A stretch of DNA of 64,000 bases from Bog-756 sp963738545. Lineage in GTDB: Bacteria > Actinomycetota > Acidimicrobiia > Acidimicrobiales > RAAP-2. Every line of letters begins with the position of its first letter. Within the stretch, counting starts at the first letter, position 1. The stretch is taken from the NCBI GenBank assembly GCA_963738545.1, contig CAVTXA010000007.1, forward strand, positions 62,001 to 126,000, written 5' to 3'. The translations under genes were made by a program, and so were the position numbers. The notes below the pieces were generated by a model. It saw only the letters and a list, made by a program, of their open reading frames with translations. It made no database searches and was not told the DNA's origin. Shown one piece after another: positions 25,513-33,659 of this stretch.

Positions 25513-27003
25513 GTGAAGTTCGACCTCCACCGCCCGACGGAACACCAGTTCCGAGAGGGGCTGGTCTCGGGGCTCATTGCCGTATCCATCGTCATCCCCC
25601 TCCTGGTCACGGTCAATTTCGTCGGTCACCGACCCATCCGGTGGGCCTACATCGACGCCGCCGCGGCCTGCATCCTGGTGGCGGTCATCTACACGGCCTT
25701 CTTCATGGTCCTGACTACCAAGAAGTTCGACATCACCACCCACGCCGGGACCGTGTTCGTCATGGTCTGCCTCGCCCTCGCCGCCCTCGGCCTCATCGAA
25801 CTCGGATCGTCGACCAGCTTCGGCACCTACACCCCGGCCATGATCGTGGGCGTCATCTTCATCAGCATCATCGGTGACCGGTGGATGCGGGTCGGCATCG
25901 ACGTCTACACCGTGGCCCTCATCGCCGTGGTCACCTGGTTCGGCGGCATCCGCGGCTCGGACCTCCTGGCCGTGGTGCTGGTCTACGCCTCCACCATCGT
26001 CATCATCACGTGGATCACCGCCCGCACCGTCGGGACCCTCAACAAGTCGGTCAACTACCGCCACGCCATAGCCAGCCTCAACGAGGCCATCGACAGCCTG
26101 GACCCGGGAGAGGCGGCGACATCGGCCGACGGCATCCAGAACATCCTCCGGCGAGGCCTTCCGCTGGTGCCCGATGTCCTTCCTGCCGAACGAGTGGCCG
26201 TCCTGGCCCGGGATGGGCGGGTGGGGCGCTTCGTCAATCTGGGCACGTGGCCCGACATGCGGGACGCCGCCACCGACCTGGCCGGCCTGGCCGAGCTGCC
26301 CCACGCACTGCGAACCGACGCCGTGGTGGTCACCCCCACGCACTGCGTCATCCCCATCGGCTACTGCACGGCCGGAGAGCTGGTCCTCGTGGTCGAGCGA
26401 AAAGAGGTCGGCAGCTCCACCCAGCACCGCACGGAGGAGGCGGCGGACCTCATCGCCGCCGCATTCCTTCGGGTGACCAGCCGGGCCAACTTCGTCAGCG
26501 GCCTCCAGGCGGAGAGCCGCACCGATCCTCTGACCGGTCTGGCCAACCGTCGCACGCTCTACGAGCGCATCGAGATCGAGATGGAACACGCCCTCCGTTA
26601 CGACGCACCGCTCACCGTGGCCATGGTCGATCTCGACCACTTCAAAAAGTACAACGACCGGTTCGGGCACGTGGCCGGCGACACCCTCCTGCGGTCAGTG
26701 GCCGCGCTGATGGTCTCCAACATCCGGGGCCAGGACCTGGTCGTCCGCTACGGCGGCGAGGAATTCTGCCTGGTCCTCCCGGACACCGACATCGTGGGAG
26801 GGCATCACCTCCTCGACAAGCTCCGAGAGGGTGGGCGAGACGCCACCACCGACGTGGGCATCACCCTGTCGGCCGGCCTCACCAGCTGGGACGGGATCGA
26901 AGACACCACCTCGCTGATCGAACGGGCCGACCAGGCGCTCTACCGAGCCAAAGAGGGTGGGCGCAATCGAGTGGTCTCCATCCAGTCCGTCACCGAGTAC
27001 TGA
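25513..27003 (+). CDS. Membrane-anchored diguanylate cyclase (GGDEF)
   Basis: 496 residues, GTG start. About six membrane helices occupy residues 18-180, followed by a GAF-like sensory region (about 200-330) and a GGDEF domain (about 335-495) starting TDPLTGLANRRTL. The active site is RYGGEEF, with DLDHFKKYNDRFGH binding metal and substrate. RGQD stands five residues before GGEEF, which is the canonical I-site position, so product inhibition by c-di-GMP is expected. No EAL or HD-GYP partner is in the window. A perfect palindrome lies upstream of the start. Signal unknown. Confidence 0.92.
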   Translation: MKFDLHRPTEHQFREGLVSGLIAVSIVIPLLVTVNFVGHRPIRWAYIDAAAACILVAVIYTAFFMVLTTKKFDITTHAGTVFVMVCLALAALGLIELGSSTSFGTYTPAMIVGVIFISIIGDRWMRVGIDVYTVALIAVVTWFGGIRGSDLLAVVLVYASTIVIITWITARTVGTLNKSVNYRHAIASLNEAIDSLDPGEAATSADGIQNILRRGLPLVPDVLPAERVAVLARDGRVGRFVNLGTWPDMRDAATDLAGLAELPHALRTDAVVVTPTHCVIPIGYCTAGELVLVVERKEVGSSTQHRTEEAADLIAAAFLRVTSRANFVSGLQAESRTDPLTGLANRRTLYERIEIEMEHALRYDAPLTVAMVDLDHFKKYNDRFGHVAGDTLLRSVAALMVSNIRGQDLVVRYGGEEFCLVLPDTDIVGGHHLLDKLREGGRDATTDVGITLSAGLTSWDGIEDTTSLIERADQALYRAKEGGRNRVVSIQSVTEY

Positions 27004-27039
27004 CCCACCACGGCGTCCCCCCGGTCCGCGGTCGAGGGG

Positions 27040-27055
27040 CCGGGCTACGGCCCGG
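27040..27055. terminator. UACG-tetraloop hairpin between convergent genes
   Basis: CCGGGC, loop TACG, GCCCGG: a six-base GC stem closed by a C(UACG)G tetraloop, among the most stable RNA loops known. It lies 37 bases after the GGDEF stop and overlaps the last codons of the small convergent gene, so it could terminate transcription from either side. Confidence 0.4.
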
Positions 27056-27224
27056 GATCGGACCGCTGGAGCACGAGGTAGACGTTGTCGTCCACGGTGA
27101 ACGAGTTGACCAGCTCGAAGCCTTCGGCGGCCGCCTCGTCCAGCCCCACCTCCAGTTCGAGCCGGCGCTCGTCCACGACCAGTCGGCCCCCGTGCACCCG
27201 GAGCACCCGATGGCTGGTCGTCAT
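27045..27224 (-). CDS. Small protein resembling DUF4177
   Basis: 59 residues. The pattern EAAAEGFELVNSFTVDDNVYLVLQR resembles the DUF4177 family core, in which a Gly-aromatic-Glu-Leu-Val turn is followed by a Tyr-x-Leu-x-Leu-x-Arg strand. Its ATG overlaps the stop of the upstream PIG-L deacetylase gene by four bases (ATGA), so it is very probably translated with it. A longer open frame reading through from upstream is an artefact of the overlap. Function unknown. Confidence 0.65.
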   Translation of the reverse strand: MTTSHRVLRVHGGRLVVDERRLELEVGLDEAAAEGFELVNSFTVDDNVYLVLQRSDPGP

Positions 27225-28036
27225 GTCGACACGGAAGCGTCGAGGAGGAGTTCGGGCTCCCAGTGCTCGGGGCCGGCGTGCTCGGGCACCGGGCGGATCT
27301 GGATGTACCACTCTCGTCCCCAGACGATCGAGAACACCTCGTCCGGCATGGCCAGGAAGAAGCTGTCCTCGCTGATCTGACTGGCATGGGCCTGCATGGC
27401 CTGGCGCTTGCGCTCGATCCACGGGGTCACGTCCACTGCGGTGGTGATGCGGCTGGCCGGCTCCCCCATCTCCTCGCTGCCGTCCGGGCTGCCTTCGGGT
27501 GGCTCCCATCCGCTGGCGGCCACCAGATTCGGCAGGTCCTTGACCGCGTCACGGTTCATGGTGGCGTAGTAGAGGACTGGCGTCGAGGCCAACTCGGCGG
27601 CAGCCACCCCGACCCGGTGGACCTGGATGTGGTCAGGGTGTCCGTAGCCACCGTGCTCGTCGTAGGTGACCAGGACCTCGGCACCCTCCCGGCTCAGGAT
27701 GGCGGCTAGGGCGGCGGCGGCCTCGTCCACGTCGGCGGCGGCGAAGCTCCCGGGAGCCAGGTTGGTGTCCTCACCGGCCATACCCGAGTCGTGATAGTCC
27801 AGGTAGGTGTGGTGGGCGACGCCGAGGATGCGGCACGCCTCGTCCAGTTCGACGTTCCGGTGTTGAGCCAGGGTCTCGCCCGGGGCCAGCAGACCGTCGG
27901 GAACCTCCCCCAGCTCCCCGCGCGTGGCCGTGACCAGCACGACCCGGTGTCCCTGGTCTGCGAGCGCGGCCATGGTTCCCGCGGTGGCGATGGCCTCGTC
28001 GTCGGGGTGGGCATGGAAGAACACGACAGTGGCCAT
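27221..28036 (-). CDS. PIG-L/LmbE-family deacetylase
   Basis: 271 residues. The zinc site is formed by FFHAHPDDE near the N-terminus and YGHPDHIQVHR near residue 130, as in N-acetylglucosaminyl-PI de-N-acetylase, MshB and mycothiol S-conjugate amidase. DYHDSGMAG is another family motif. The C-terminal region contains SEDSFFLAMPDEVFSIVWGREWY. It probably removes an acyl group from an N-acylated amino-sugar or conjugate; I cannot separate MshB from related activities. A second family member lies at 37147-38088. ATG 28036 is preferred over GTG 28045. Confidence 0.87.
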   Translation of the reverse strand: MATVVFFHAHPDDEAIATAGTMAALADQGHRVVLVTATRGELGEVPDGLLAPGETLAQHRNVELDEACRILGVAHHTYLDYHDSGMAGEDTNLAPGSFAAADVDEAAAALAAILSREGAEVLVTYDEHGGYGHPDHIQVHRVGVAAAELASTPVLYYATMNRDAVKDLPNLVAASGWEPPEGSPDGSEEMGEPASRITTAVDVTPWIERKRQAMQAHASQISEDSFFLAMPDEVFSIVWGREWYIQIRPVPEHAGPEHWEPELLLDASVST

Positions 28037-28083
28037 GACCGGCACCCTACAGCGACGCGTGTCCCGTCGATCCGCGTAACCGT

Positions 28084-28392
28084 CTACCCCAGCGGGAGCT
28101 GCGGGGCGTCGGCCAGGGAGAGTTCCCCGGGGGCGGCGCCACCACTGACGCCCCGGCCGCCCTTCTTGCCCGTGACGGCGAAGATGCGCTCGGGGCCGAA
28201 GGAGCGGATCTTGTGGTCACCGGGTCGCCCGCCGACCACCTCGATGGACTCCGTCCCGTTGTGACGGTTGAGGACATGGGCCCGGAACCTCCACTCGGCG
28301 CCCCGCAGGGGGAGGCCCGAAACCCTGACCCGGTCACCGGCCCGCAGGCCGTTCCAGGCCTCGGAGCGCACCAGGTGCTCCGAGGCACGCAC
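28084..28392 (-). CDS. Small hypothetical protein
   Basis: About 102 residues with a GTG start, 35 bases after the DedA stop on the same strand. RAGDRVRVSGLPLRGAEWRFRAHVLN and GTESIEVVGGRPGDHKIRSFGPERI read as a small beta-barrel, perhaps SH3-like or KOW-like, followed by a Gly-rich and disordered tail. I have no family name. The open frame extends further upstream through the DedA gene, but only this portion looks protein-like. Probably co-transcribed with dedA. Confidence 0.55.
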   Translation of the reverse strand: MRASEHLVRSEAWNGLRAGDRVRVSGLPLRGAEWRFRAHVLNRHNGTESIEVVGGRPGDHKIRSFGPERIFAVTGKKGGRGVSGGAAPGELSLADAPQLPLG

Positions 28393-28427
28393 GGCGGCCC
28401 GGCGCGCCGAGGCCGGGCGGGCCCGGC

Positions 28428-29036
28428 TCAGTCCCGCTCCTGGCGGACCACACGGATGCGATGGACGAACAGGATGACCACGGCCACCACGGCCAGGGCG
28501 GCGATCACGTAGCCCACATCGCTGAATGCCTTCAGCACCTTGGCGTAGCTGCTGCCCAGCGAGTAGCCCAGGCTGACCAGGGCCGTGCACCAGATGGTGC
28601 ACCCGATCACCGTGAAGATGACGAACTTGGCGATGGCCATCTCCCCGAGGCCGGCGGCGAACGAGACGAACGAGCGGAGCAGCGGGATGAAGCGCCCGAA
28701 CAGCACGAAGGGATCGCCCCGGCGGTCCAGCCAGGCCTCGGCCCGATCGAGGTCCTTGTGGGTGAGCAGGACGTACTTGCCCACCTTGTCCACCAGCGGC
28801 CGTCCCCCGAAGTAGCCGATGAGGTAGCCGGCCAGGGAGCCCAACACCTCGGCGACCACGGCCACCACGATGACCGCCACCAGGCTGAGCTGGTGGTGTC
28901 CGGTGGTCAACTGCCCACTGGCCAGGGCCCCGCCGTAGATGAGGGCGACCTCGGCCCCGACCGGCAGACCCATCGACGAGATGAAGCTCAGGACGAAGAC
29001 GGCCAGGTAGCCGTGGTCGGCGAGAAAGTTCTCCAT
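28428..29036 (-). CDS. DedA-family membrane protein
   Basis: 202 residues with about five membrane segments. The family hallmarks are FISSMGLPVGAEVALIYGGAL near the N-terminus (re-entrant loop), GYLIGYFGG, and FGRFIPLLRSFVSFAAGLGEM, which contains the conserved Phe-x-Arg-Phe-x-Pro-x-x-Arg. DedA/VTT proteins are lipid scramblases or polyprenyl-phosphate recycling factors in the cytoplasmic membrane. The ATG at 29036 fits the family start; an open frame upstream is a GC artefact. A small hypothetical gene follows. Confidence 0.9.
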   Translation of the reverse strand: MENFLADHGYLAVFVLSFISSMGLPVGAEVALIYGGALASGQLTTGHHQLSLVAVIVVAVVAEVLGSLAGYLIGYFGGRPLVDKVGKYVLLTHKDLDRAEAWLDRRGDPFVLFGRFIPLLRSFVSFAAGLGEMAIAKFVIFTVIGCTIWCTALVSLGYSLGSSYAKVLKAFSDVGYVIAALAVVAVVILFVHRIRVVRQERD

Positions 29037-29165
29037 AGATCCACAATGTCTAGTCGCTGGACACCCCGGAGACGCACACCGGGGGGCACCTGGGACGAGG
29101 CCCGGGCACAGGGACTCCGCCGCCGGCTCGACTACCGTCACCGTGGTGCACGGTGCCACAGCCTC

Positions 29166-30083
29166 ATGAGCGAGACCAGGTCCTCCTCCGGGCCGGTCCG
29201 GGATCGCTGCACCACGCCTGACGGGCTGGGCATCGAGGTCTACGATTTCGGGGGCCACGGACCGGACCTTCTCCTCGTCCACGCCACCGGCATGTGCGCC
29301 GAACCCTTCGGCCCCTTGGCCCACGCCCTCGGGCACCGATTTCGGTGCTGGGGTCTCGACCTCCGTGGCCACGGACGCTCCGATCGCCCGGCCGACGGGG
29401 ACTTCGCCTGGTCCGGATTCACCACCGACGTCCTCACCGTGGTCGACCATCTCGGGCTGCGGCACCCCCTCGGGTTCGGCCACTCCTGCGGCGGCGCCAC
29501 CGTCCTGCTCGCCGAACAGGCTCGACCCGGTCTGTTCGGCTCCCTGTTCTGCTTCGAGCCGGTGGTGATGCCCGACGCGGCCCGGGCGGTGGTGGCCGCC
29601 AGCAACCCACTGGCCGAAGGGGCACGCCGCCGCCGATCGTCCTTTCCCTCCGCCGAGGCGGCACTGGCCAACTACGCCTCCAAGCCGCCTTACTCCGAGC
29701 TCGACCCCGACGCCCTCCGGCTCTACGTCGAGGGGGGCTTCGAACTCGTGCCCCATACCGAGGGTGGCGACGGCCGGACCGTCCGGCTCCGCTGTCGTCG
29801 GGAGGACGAGGCCGACACCTTCGCCGCCGCCGGGCTGCATGACGCCTTCGCCCACCTTCCCGAGGTGACCTGTCCGGTGACTTTCTGCTGCGGGGAGGAG
29901 ACCGACGCCTTCGGCGAGCGCCTCATGCGGGCCGACGCCGCCCCGGTACCCCATGCACGGGTGGAGGTCCTTCCGGGCCTGGGTCATTTCGGCCCCCTCC
30001 AGGCCCCCCGTGCCGTGGCCGACGCCGTCTCGGCCGCCTTCGAGGGGCTCGGGGAGCCAGGCGACGGCACACCCCCGTCGTAG
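29166..30083 (+). CDS. Alpha/beta-fold hydrolase
   Basis: 305 residues. The order of elements is typical: oxyanion HATG after strand beta3, LDLRGHGRSDRP, nucleophile elbow GHSCGG, a cap region of about 80 residues rich in Ala and Arg, the acid near CGEETDAFGE, and catalytic His in LPGLGHFGP. Possible activities include esterase, epoxide hydrolase, haloperoxidase-like or C-C bond hydrolase; nothing decides between them. It lies nine bases before the RecB-like gene on the same strand, so these may form an operon. Start ATG 29166. Confidence 0.88.
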   Translation: MSETRSSSGPVRDRCTTPDGLGIEVYDFGGHGPDLLLVHATGMCAEPFGPLAHALGHRFRCWGLDLRGHGRSDRPADGDFAWSGFTTDVLTVVDHLGLRHPLGFGHSCGGATVLLAEQARPGLFGSLFCFEPVVMPDAARAVVAASNPLAEGARRRRSSFPSAEAALANYASKPPYSELDPDALRLYVEGGFELVPHTEGGDGRTVRLRCRREDEADTFAAAGLHDAFAHLPEVTCPVTFCCGEETDAFGERLMRADAAPVPHARVEVLPGLGHFGPLQAPRAVADAVSAAFEGLGEPGDGTPPS

Positions 30084-30092
30084 GGTGTACCC

Positions 30093-30914
30093 GTGCCCTT
30101 CGAACTCCCCCGCACCCTGTCCCCGTCCAAGGTGACGTCGTTCCGGGACTGCGCCCTGGCCTTCCGGTTCAACGCCATCGACCACCTCCCCGATCTCCCC
30201 ACGGTGTGGACGGTCAGGGGCACCTTCGTCCACCGGGTCCTCGAGCGGTTGTTCTGGAACCATCCGCGGGGTGACCGGACTCCCGGTGCTGCCCGCATCG
30301 AGCTGGACCGGACGTGGATCGAGCTGCAGGAGGACCCCGACTTCTTGAGCCTCACCCTCTCGACCCAGGAGGCGGAGCAGTTCCGGTCCGAGTCCGAGGC
30401 GCTCGTGGACAACGAGTTCGCCCTCGAGGACCCCAACGAGGTCACACCGGTGGGCATCGAGCTCATGCTCGAGGCCCGGGTGGGCGGCGTGCGACTCCGG
30501 GGGATACTCGACCGACTCGACCGGACCCCGGACGGCGAACTGGTGGTCATCGACTACAAGACGGGCCGGGCCCCCTCGCCCGCCTTCGAGCACGCCAAGC
30601 TCATCGGCGTCCACATCTACGCCCTCTTGTGCGAGGAGGTCCTCGGGCGGCGGCCGGCCCAGGTCAGGTTGCTCCACCTGAAGGAGCCGACCACCATCAC
30701 CGCCGAACCGTCGGAGCAGGCCGTGCGGGGCCAGCGGATCAAGACCCTGGCCGTGTGGTCGGCCATCGAGCGGGCCTGTCGTGACGAGGACTTCCGGCCC
30801 CGGACCTCACCGCTCTGCCGTTTCTGCCGGTTCCAGGCCTTCTGCCCGGCCTTCGGGGGCAATCCCGAGGAGGCCGCCCTCGTCCTGGGCGCCACGGCGG
30901 GCGGTGCGGCGTGA
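30093..30914 (+). CDS. RecB-like PD-(D/E)XK nuclease with a four-cysteine Fe-S motif
   Basis: 273 residues, GTG start. The nuclease core is LRGILDRLD followed by ELVVIDYKTGR (Asp, then Asp-Tyr-Lys). One Cys near the N-terminus (SFRDCALAFRF) and three near the C-terminus (CRFCRFQAFC) match the split Fe-S cluster seen in AddB, Cas4 and DNA2-type nucleases. Length is that of stand-alone RecB-family exonucleases. No helicase or CRISPR genes are adjacent, so a general DNA-repair role is more likely than a Cas4 role. Its stop overlaps the following PAP2 gene by four bases (GTGA). Confidence 0.87.
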   Translation: MPFELPRTLSPSKVTSFRDCALAFRFNAIDHLPDLPTVWTVRGTFVHRVLERLFWNHPRGDRTPGAARIELDRTWIELQEDPDFLSLTLSTQEAEQFRSESEALVDNEFALEDPNEVTPVGIELMLEARVGGVRLRGILDRLDRTPDGELVVIDYKTGRAPSPAFEHAKLIGVHIYALLCEEVLGRRPAQVRLLHLKEPTTITAEPSEQAVRGQRIKTLAVWSAIERACRDEDFRPRTSPLCRFCRFQAFCPAFGGNPEEAALVLGATAGGAA

Positions 30915-31525
30915 CCGTAGCCGACCGCGACCTCGGGACCGACGAGGACCACCTAACGCCGACGGTCGACGGTGCCGGTCCCCGGCCGAGCACTCTGGCC
31001 TCCGCAGTGCACGCCGTTGACGACCGGGTCGACGCCTGGTTCGAGCCGCTGCGGGGCAATCCCGCCCTGGACGGCGTGGCCAAGGTGGTCACCGGCCTCG
31101 GTGACCACGGGATCATGTGGGCGGCCACCACCGTGTGGCGGGCTCGCCACACCGGTCCCGAGCGGGCACGGGCCGTTCGCGCCCTCACCATCGCCGGCCT
31201 CGAGTCCACCATCGTGAACCGCACGCTCAAGGCGGTGGTGGGCCGGACGCGGCCGGATCCCGAGGGGCTCGAGCTCAGTGCCTCGGGCGTCCCGGTGCGC
31301 ACCCCCACCTCCAGCAGCTTCCCGAGCGGTCACACCCTGGCCGCATTCTGCGCCGTCACCGTCATGAGCCAGCGCGGTGACCGGGGCGGCAACCTCCTCC
31401 TCTTCTCGGCGGCGACACTGGTCGGGGTCAGCCGACTGCACCTCCGGGCCCACCACGCCTCCGACGTGATCGGCGGCGCGGCGATCGGCACGGCCATCGG
31501 CCTGATCGGACGCCGCTTCCTCTGA
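30911..31525 (+). CDS. PAP2-superfamily phosphatase
   Basis: 204 residues. The three phosphatase motifs are KAVVGRTRP, PSGH within SSSFPSGHTLAAF, and SRLHLRAHHASDV. Membrane-associated acid phosphatases of this type remove phosphate from phosphatidic acid, undecaprenyl diphosphate or related lipids. Hydrophobic segments flank the motifs, giving a short membrane protein; the N-terminal 45 residues are charged. Its GTG start overlaps the nuclease stop by four bases, so translation is coupled to an apparently unrelated function. Confidence 0.88.
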   Translation: MTVADRDLGTDEDHLTPTVDGAGPRPSTLASAVHAVDDRVDAWFEPLRGNPALDGVAKVVTGLGDHGIMWAATTVWRARHTGPERARAVRALTIAGLESTIVNRTLKAVVGRTRPDPEGLELSASGVPVRTPTSSSFPSGHTLAAFCAVTVMSQRGDRGGNLLLFSAATLVGVSRLHLRAHHASDVIGGAAIGTAIGLIGRRFL

Positions 31526-31642
31526 CCTTCGGCGACCGAGCATCGACGTCCGCTATGGCTCCGATCGGACCGCAGGCCAGATCGTCACCGGGCCGTCGGC
31601 ACCGATCAGGAATGGATCCCCCCGGACTGGGGTTGCCTCATC

Positions 31643-32251
31643 ATGACCGCGCGCCAGACTTTCGCCGTGACCTGGGACTACCGCTGCCCGTTCGCCCGGA
31701 TCGGCCACGAACACATCCTCGATGGCCTCGAGGCGGGGGCGCCGTGGGACGTCACCTTCGTGCCCTTCTTCCTCAACCAGTCGCACGTGCCCGAGGGGGG
31801 TCTGCCGGCTTGGGACGACCCGGCCCAGCAGTCCGACCTGGTAGCACTGGCCGCCGGTGTCGTGTTGCGGGACCGGTTCCCCGAGCACTTCCTGGCCGGG
31901 CACCGGGCCCTGTTCGCCGCCCGCCACGAGGCGGGTGGCGATCTCCGGGACCGCACCGTCGTACACGGTGCCCTCGCCGGGGCGGGCGTGGACGCCGACG
32001 CCGTCCTCGCCGAGGTGGACGACGGGTGGCCGGCCAAGCAGATCCGGACCGAGCACGAGGACGCCGTGTCACGGTTGGACGTCTTCGGCGTCCCCACCTT
32101 CATCGTGGGTGATGCCGCCGTCTTCGTCCGCCTGATGGCCCGACCGGCCGGCGGCGCCGACAAGGCCGTGGCCACCATCGACCGGGTGCTGGACCTGATC
32201 GTCGGCCATCCCGACCTCAACGAGTTCAAGCACACCCGCCTGGCCGGCTGA
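31643..32251 (+). CDS. DsbA-family thioredoxin-like protein
   Basis: 202 residues with no signal peptide. TWDYRCPFARIGHEHI is the DsbA/HCCA-isomerase entry motif, here Cys-Pro-Phe-Ala with only one Cys, so it is not a classical disulphide oxidase. The helical insert and VFGVPTFIVGDAAVF with the cis-Pro complete the fold. Relatives include mycothiol-dependent nitroreductase-like proteins and 2-hydroxychromene-2-carboxylate isomerases. Cytoplasmic thiol-dependent chemistry is likely; exact function unknown. It stands alone between a PAP2 gene and a convergent LLM gene. Confidence 0.82.
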   Translation: MTARQTFAVTWDYRCPFARIGHEHILDGLEAGAPWDVTFVPFFLNQSHVPEGGLPAWDDPAQQSDLVALAAGVVLRDRFPEHFLAGHRALFAARHEAGGDLRDRTVVHGALAGAGVDADAVLAEVDDGWPAKQIRTEHEDAVSRLDVFGVPTFIVGDAAVFVRLMARPAGGADKAVATIDRVLDLIVGHPDLNEFKHTRLAG

Positions 32252-32302
32252 GACCAACCGGACGGTGCGGGCCGTAGCCCGCCCCACCGGTTGGGGTGCC
32301 GG

Positions 32303-33208
32303 TTACGTGCCAACCAGTGCGGCCATGGCGGCAATCGTGGCCTTCACCTCGTCGGGGGATCCGAACGGCGCGCCGATGAACTCCGTGGTTCCGATGTCGG
32401 CCAGGTGCCGGATCCGGGACTGGACCTCGGACTCCGAACCCACGATGGCCACGTCGGCCGGCCCCTCGACTCCCTCCCGGTCGAGCATGGCTCGGTAGGA
32501 GGGCAGGCCGCCGTACATGATGTACTGCTCGGCCGCCGTGGCCCGGGCGGTGTCCACGTCCGAGGTCACGCACACGGGCAGGCCCACACCGATGCGGGGC
32601 TCGGGTCGTCCGGCCTCGGTGGCGGCGGCACGGATGGTCGGGACGATGTAGGACTCGATCGTCTCCGGACCGGTCATCCAGGTGACGGTGCCCGCGGCCA
32701 TCCGGCCGGCGATGCTCAGCATGGCCGTGCCGAGGGCAGCCACCAGCACGGGCGGGGTGGGCGTGTGGATCTGGAGCGGTCCGAACGTGGAGGCACTCAC
32801 GGTCTCGCCGACGAAGCTGGCCTGCTCACCCTCCAAGAGGGGCATCAGGATCGAGAGGTACTCCCGCATGTGACGTGCCGGCCTCTCGAAGGACTGGCCG
32901 AACACGTTCTCGATGACCACCTGGTGGGAGAGCCCGACCCCGAGGGTCAGGCGGCCGCCGGTGGCGTCCTGCACGGTCAGGGCCTGACCCGCCAGCATCA
33001 CCGGGTGGCGCGGATAGGTGGGCACCACGGCCGTGCCGAACTGGATGCCGGGCACCTCACGGCCGGCGGCGGCGATCACCGTCAGGGCGTCGAGGCCGAA
33101 GATCTGCGAGGCCCAGGCCGTCTCGATGCCCGCCTCGTGGAGGCCGGCCACCTGGGCCATGACCTCGTCGAAGGGGACTTCAGTATCGAACATGACGCCG
33201 ATATTCAC
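32303..33208 (-). CDS. LLM-class F420-dependent oxidoreductase
   Basis: 301 residues, GTG start (GTG AAT ATC). It is a luciferase-like TIM barrel: MNIGVMFDTEVPFDE, ETAWASQIFGLDALTV, FGTAVVPTYPRHPVMLAGQA, GRLTLGVGLSH, and APFGSPDEV near the end. In actinobacteria such proteins typically use reduced coenzyme F420 instead of FMNH2; the substrate is unknown. A second LLM gene, on the same strand and 452 bases upstream, encodes a clearly different paralogue. The start is supported by AGGAGAG a few bases before the GTG. Confidence 0.9.
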   Translation of the reverse strand: MNIGVMFDTEVPFDEVMAQVAGLHEAGIETAWASQIFGLDALTVIAAAGREVPGIQFGTAVVPTYPRHPVMLAGQALTVQDATGGRLTLGVGLSHQVVIENVFGQSFERPARHMREYLSILMPLLEGEQASFVGETVSASTFGPLQIHTPTPPVLVAALGTAMLSIAGRMAAGTVTWMTGPETIESYIVPTIRAAATEAGRPEPRIGVGLPVCVTSDVDTARATAAEQYIMYGGLPSYRAMLDREGVEGPADVAIVGSESEVQSRIRHLADIGTTEFIGAPFGSPDEVKATIAAMAALVGT

Positions 33209-33659
33209 GGTGACTCTCCTTCGGGATGGCCCGGGCCGATCGGTCGAACGGCTCCGAAGCGGGAGCGGGGGCGACGAGCGCCTCCGGCCGACTCCGGTCC
33301 CACCGTACCGGCCACGGTGTCCCCCGTGCCGTGGGGAGGGACGGAGGTGACCCGATCCCGTCCGTCGGGCAGCGTGCTCTGTCCGTTGCCACCATGATGG
33401 GACGTTCGTCCGACGCGTCGATCATGGACGATGCCGTCCAGACCTCGCGCTCCTTGAGTGTTCCGGTCGAGGTGCGGGTGCGCTCCGCCCAACGAACGCC
33501 GGCCGTCACCATGGAGTTCCCCAGGGGGCCGGCGGGTGGCGGCGTCGGGGTCGTCAGCACTGCCGCCGAGTGGGAACGGATTCGTGCTGGATCGGGCCGA
33601 TCAGGTGCGGGCGAGGGACGCCGAGATCGTGGAGCGGTACCCGGCGGACCGACGGCAGC
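33209..33659. other. 451-base gap, no confident gene
   Basis: Both strands have open frames here, but none has a consistent protein-like composition throughout. On the plus strand one frame yields SVPVEVRVRSAQRTPAVTM and a neighbouring frame yields FVLDRADQVRARDAEIVERY, each plausible for a short stretch. This could be a degraded or frame-broken small gene. I cannot join the segments with a single indel and so do not call a gene. Confidence 0.4.

Noticed and set aside
28428..30677. A 749-residue minus-strand frame ending in the DedA protein.
   Set aside because: Only the last 202 residues match DedA; the rest is antisense to the alpha/beta hydrolase and nuclease genes.
30093..30914. Cas4 nuclease.
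   Set aside because: Motifs also fit RecB-family exonucleases and there are no CRISPR repeats or cas genes in the window.
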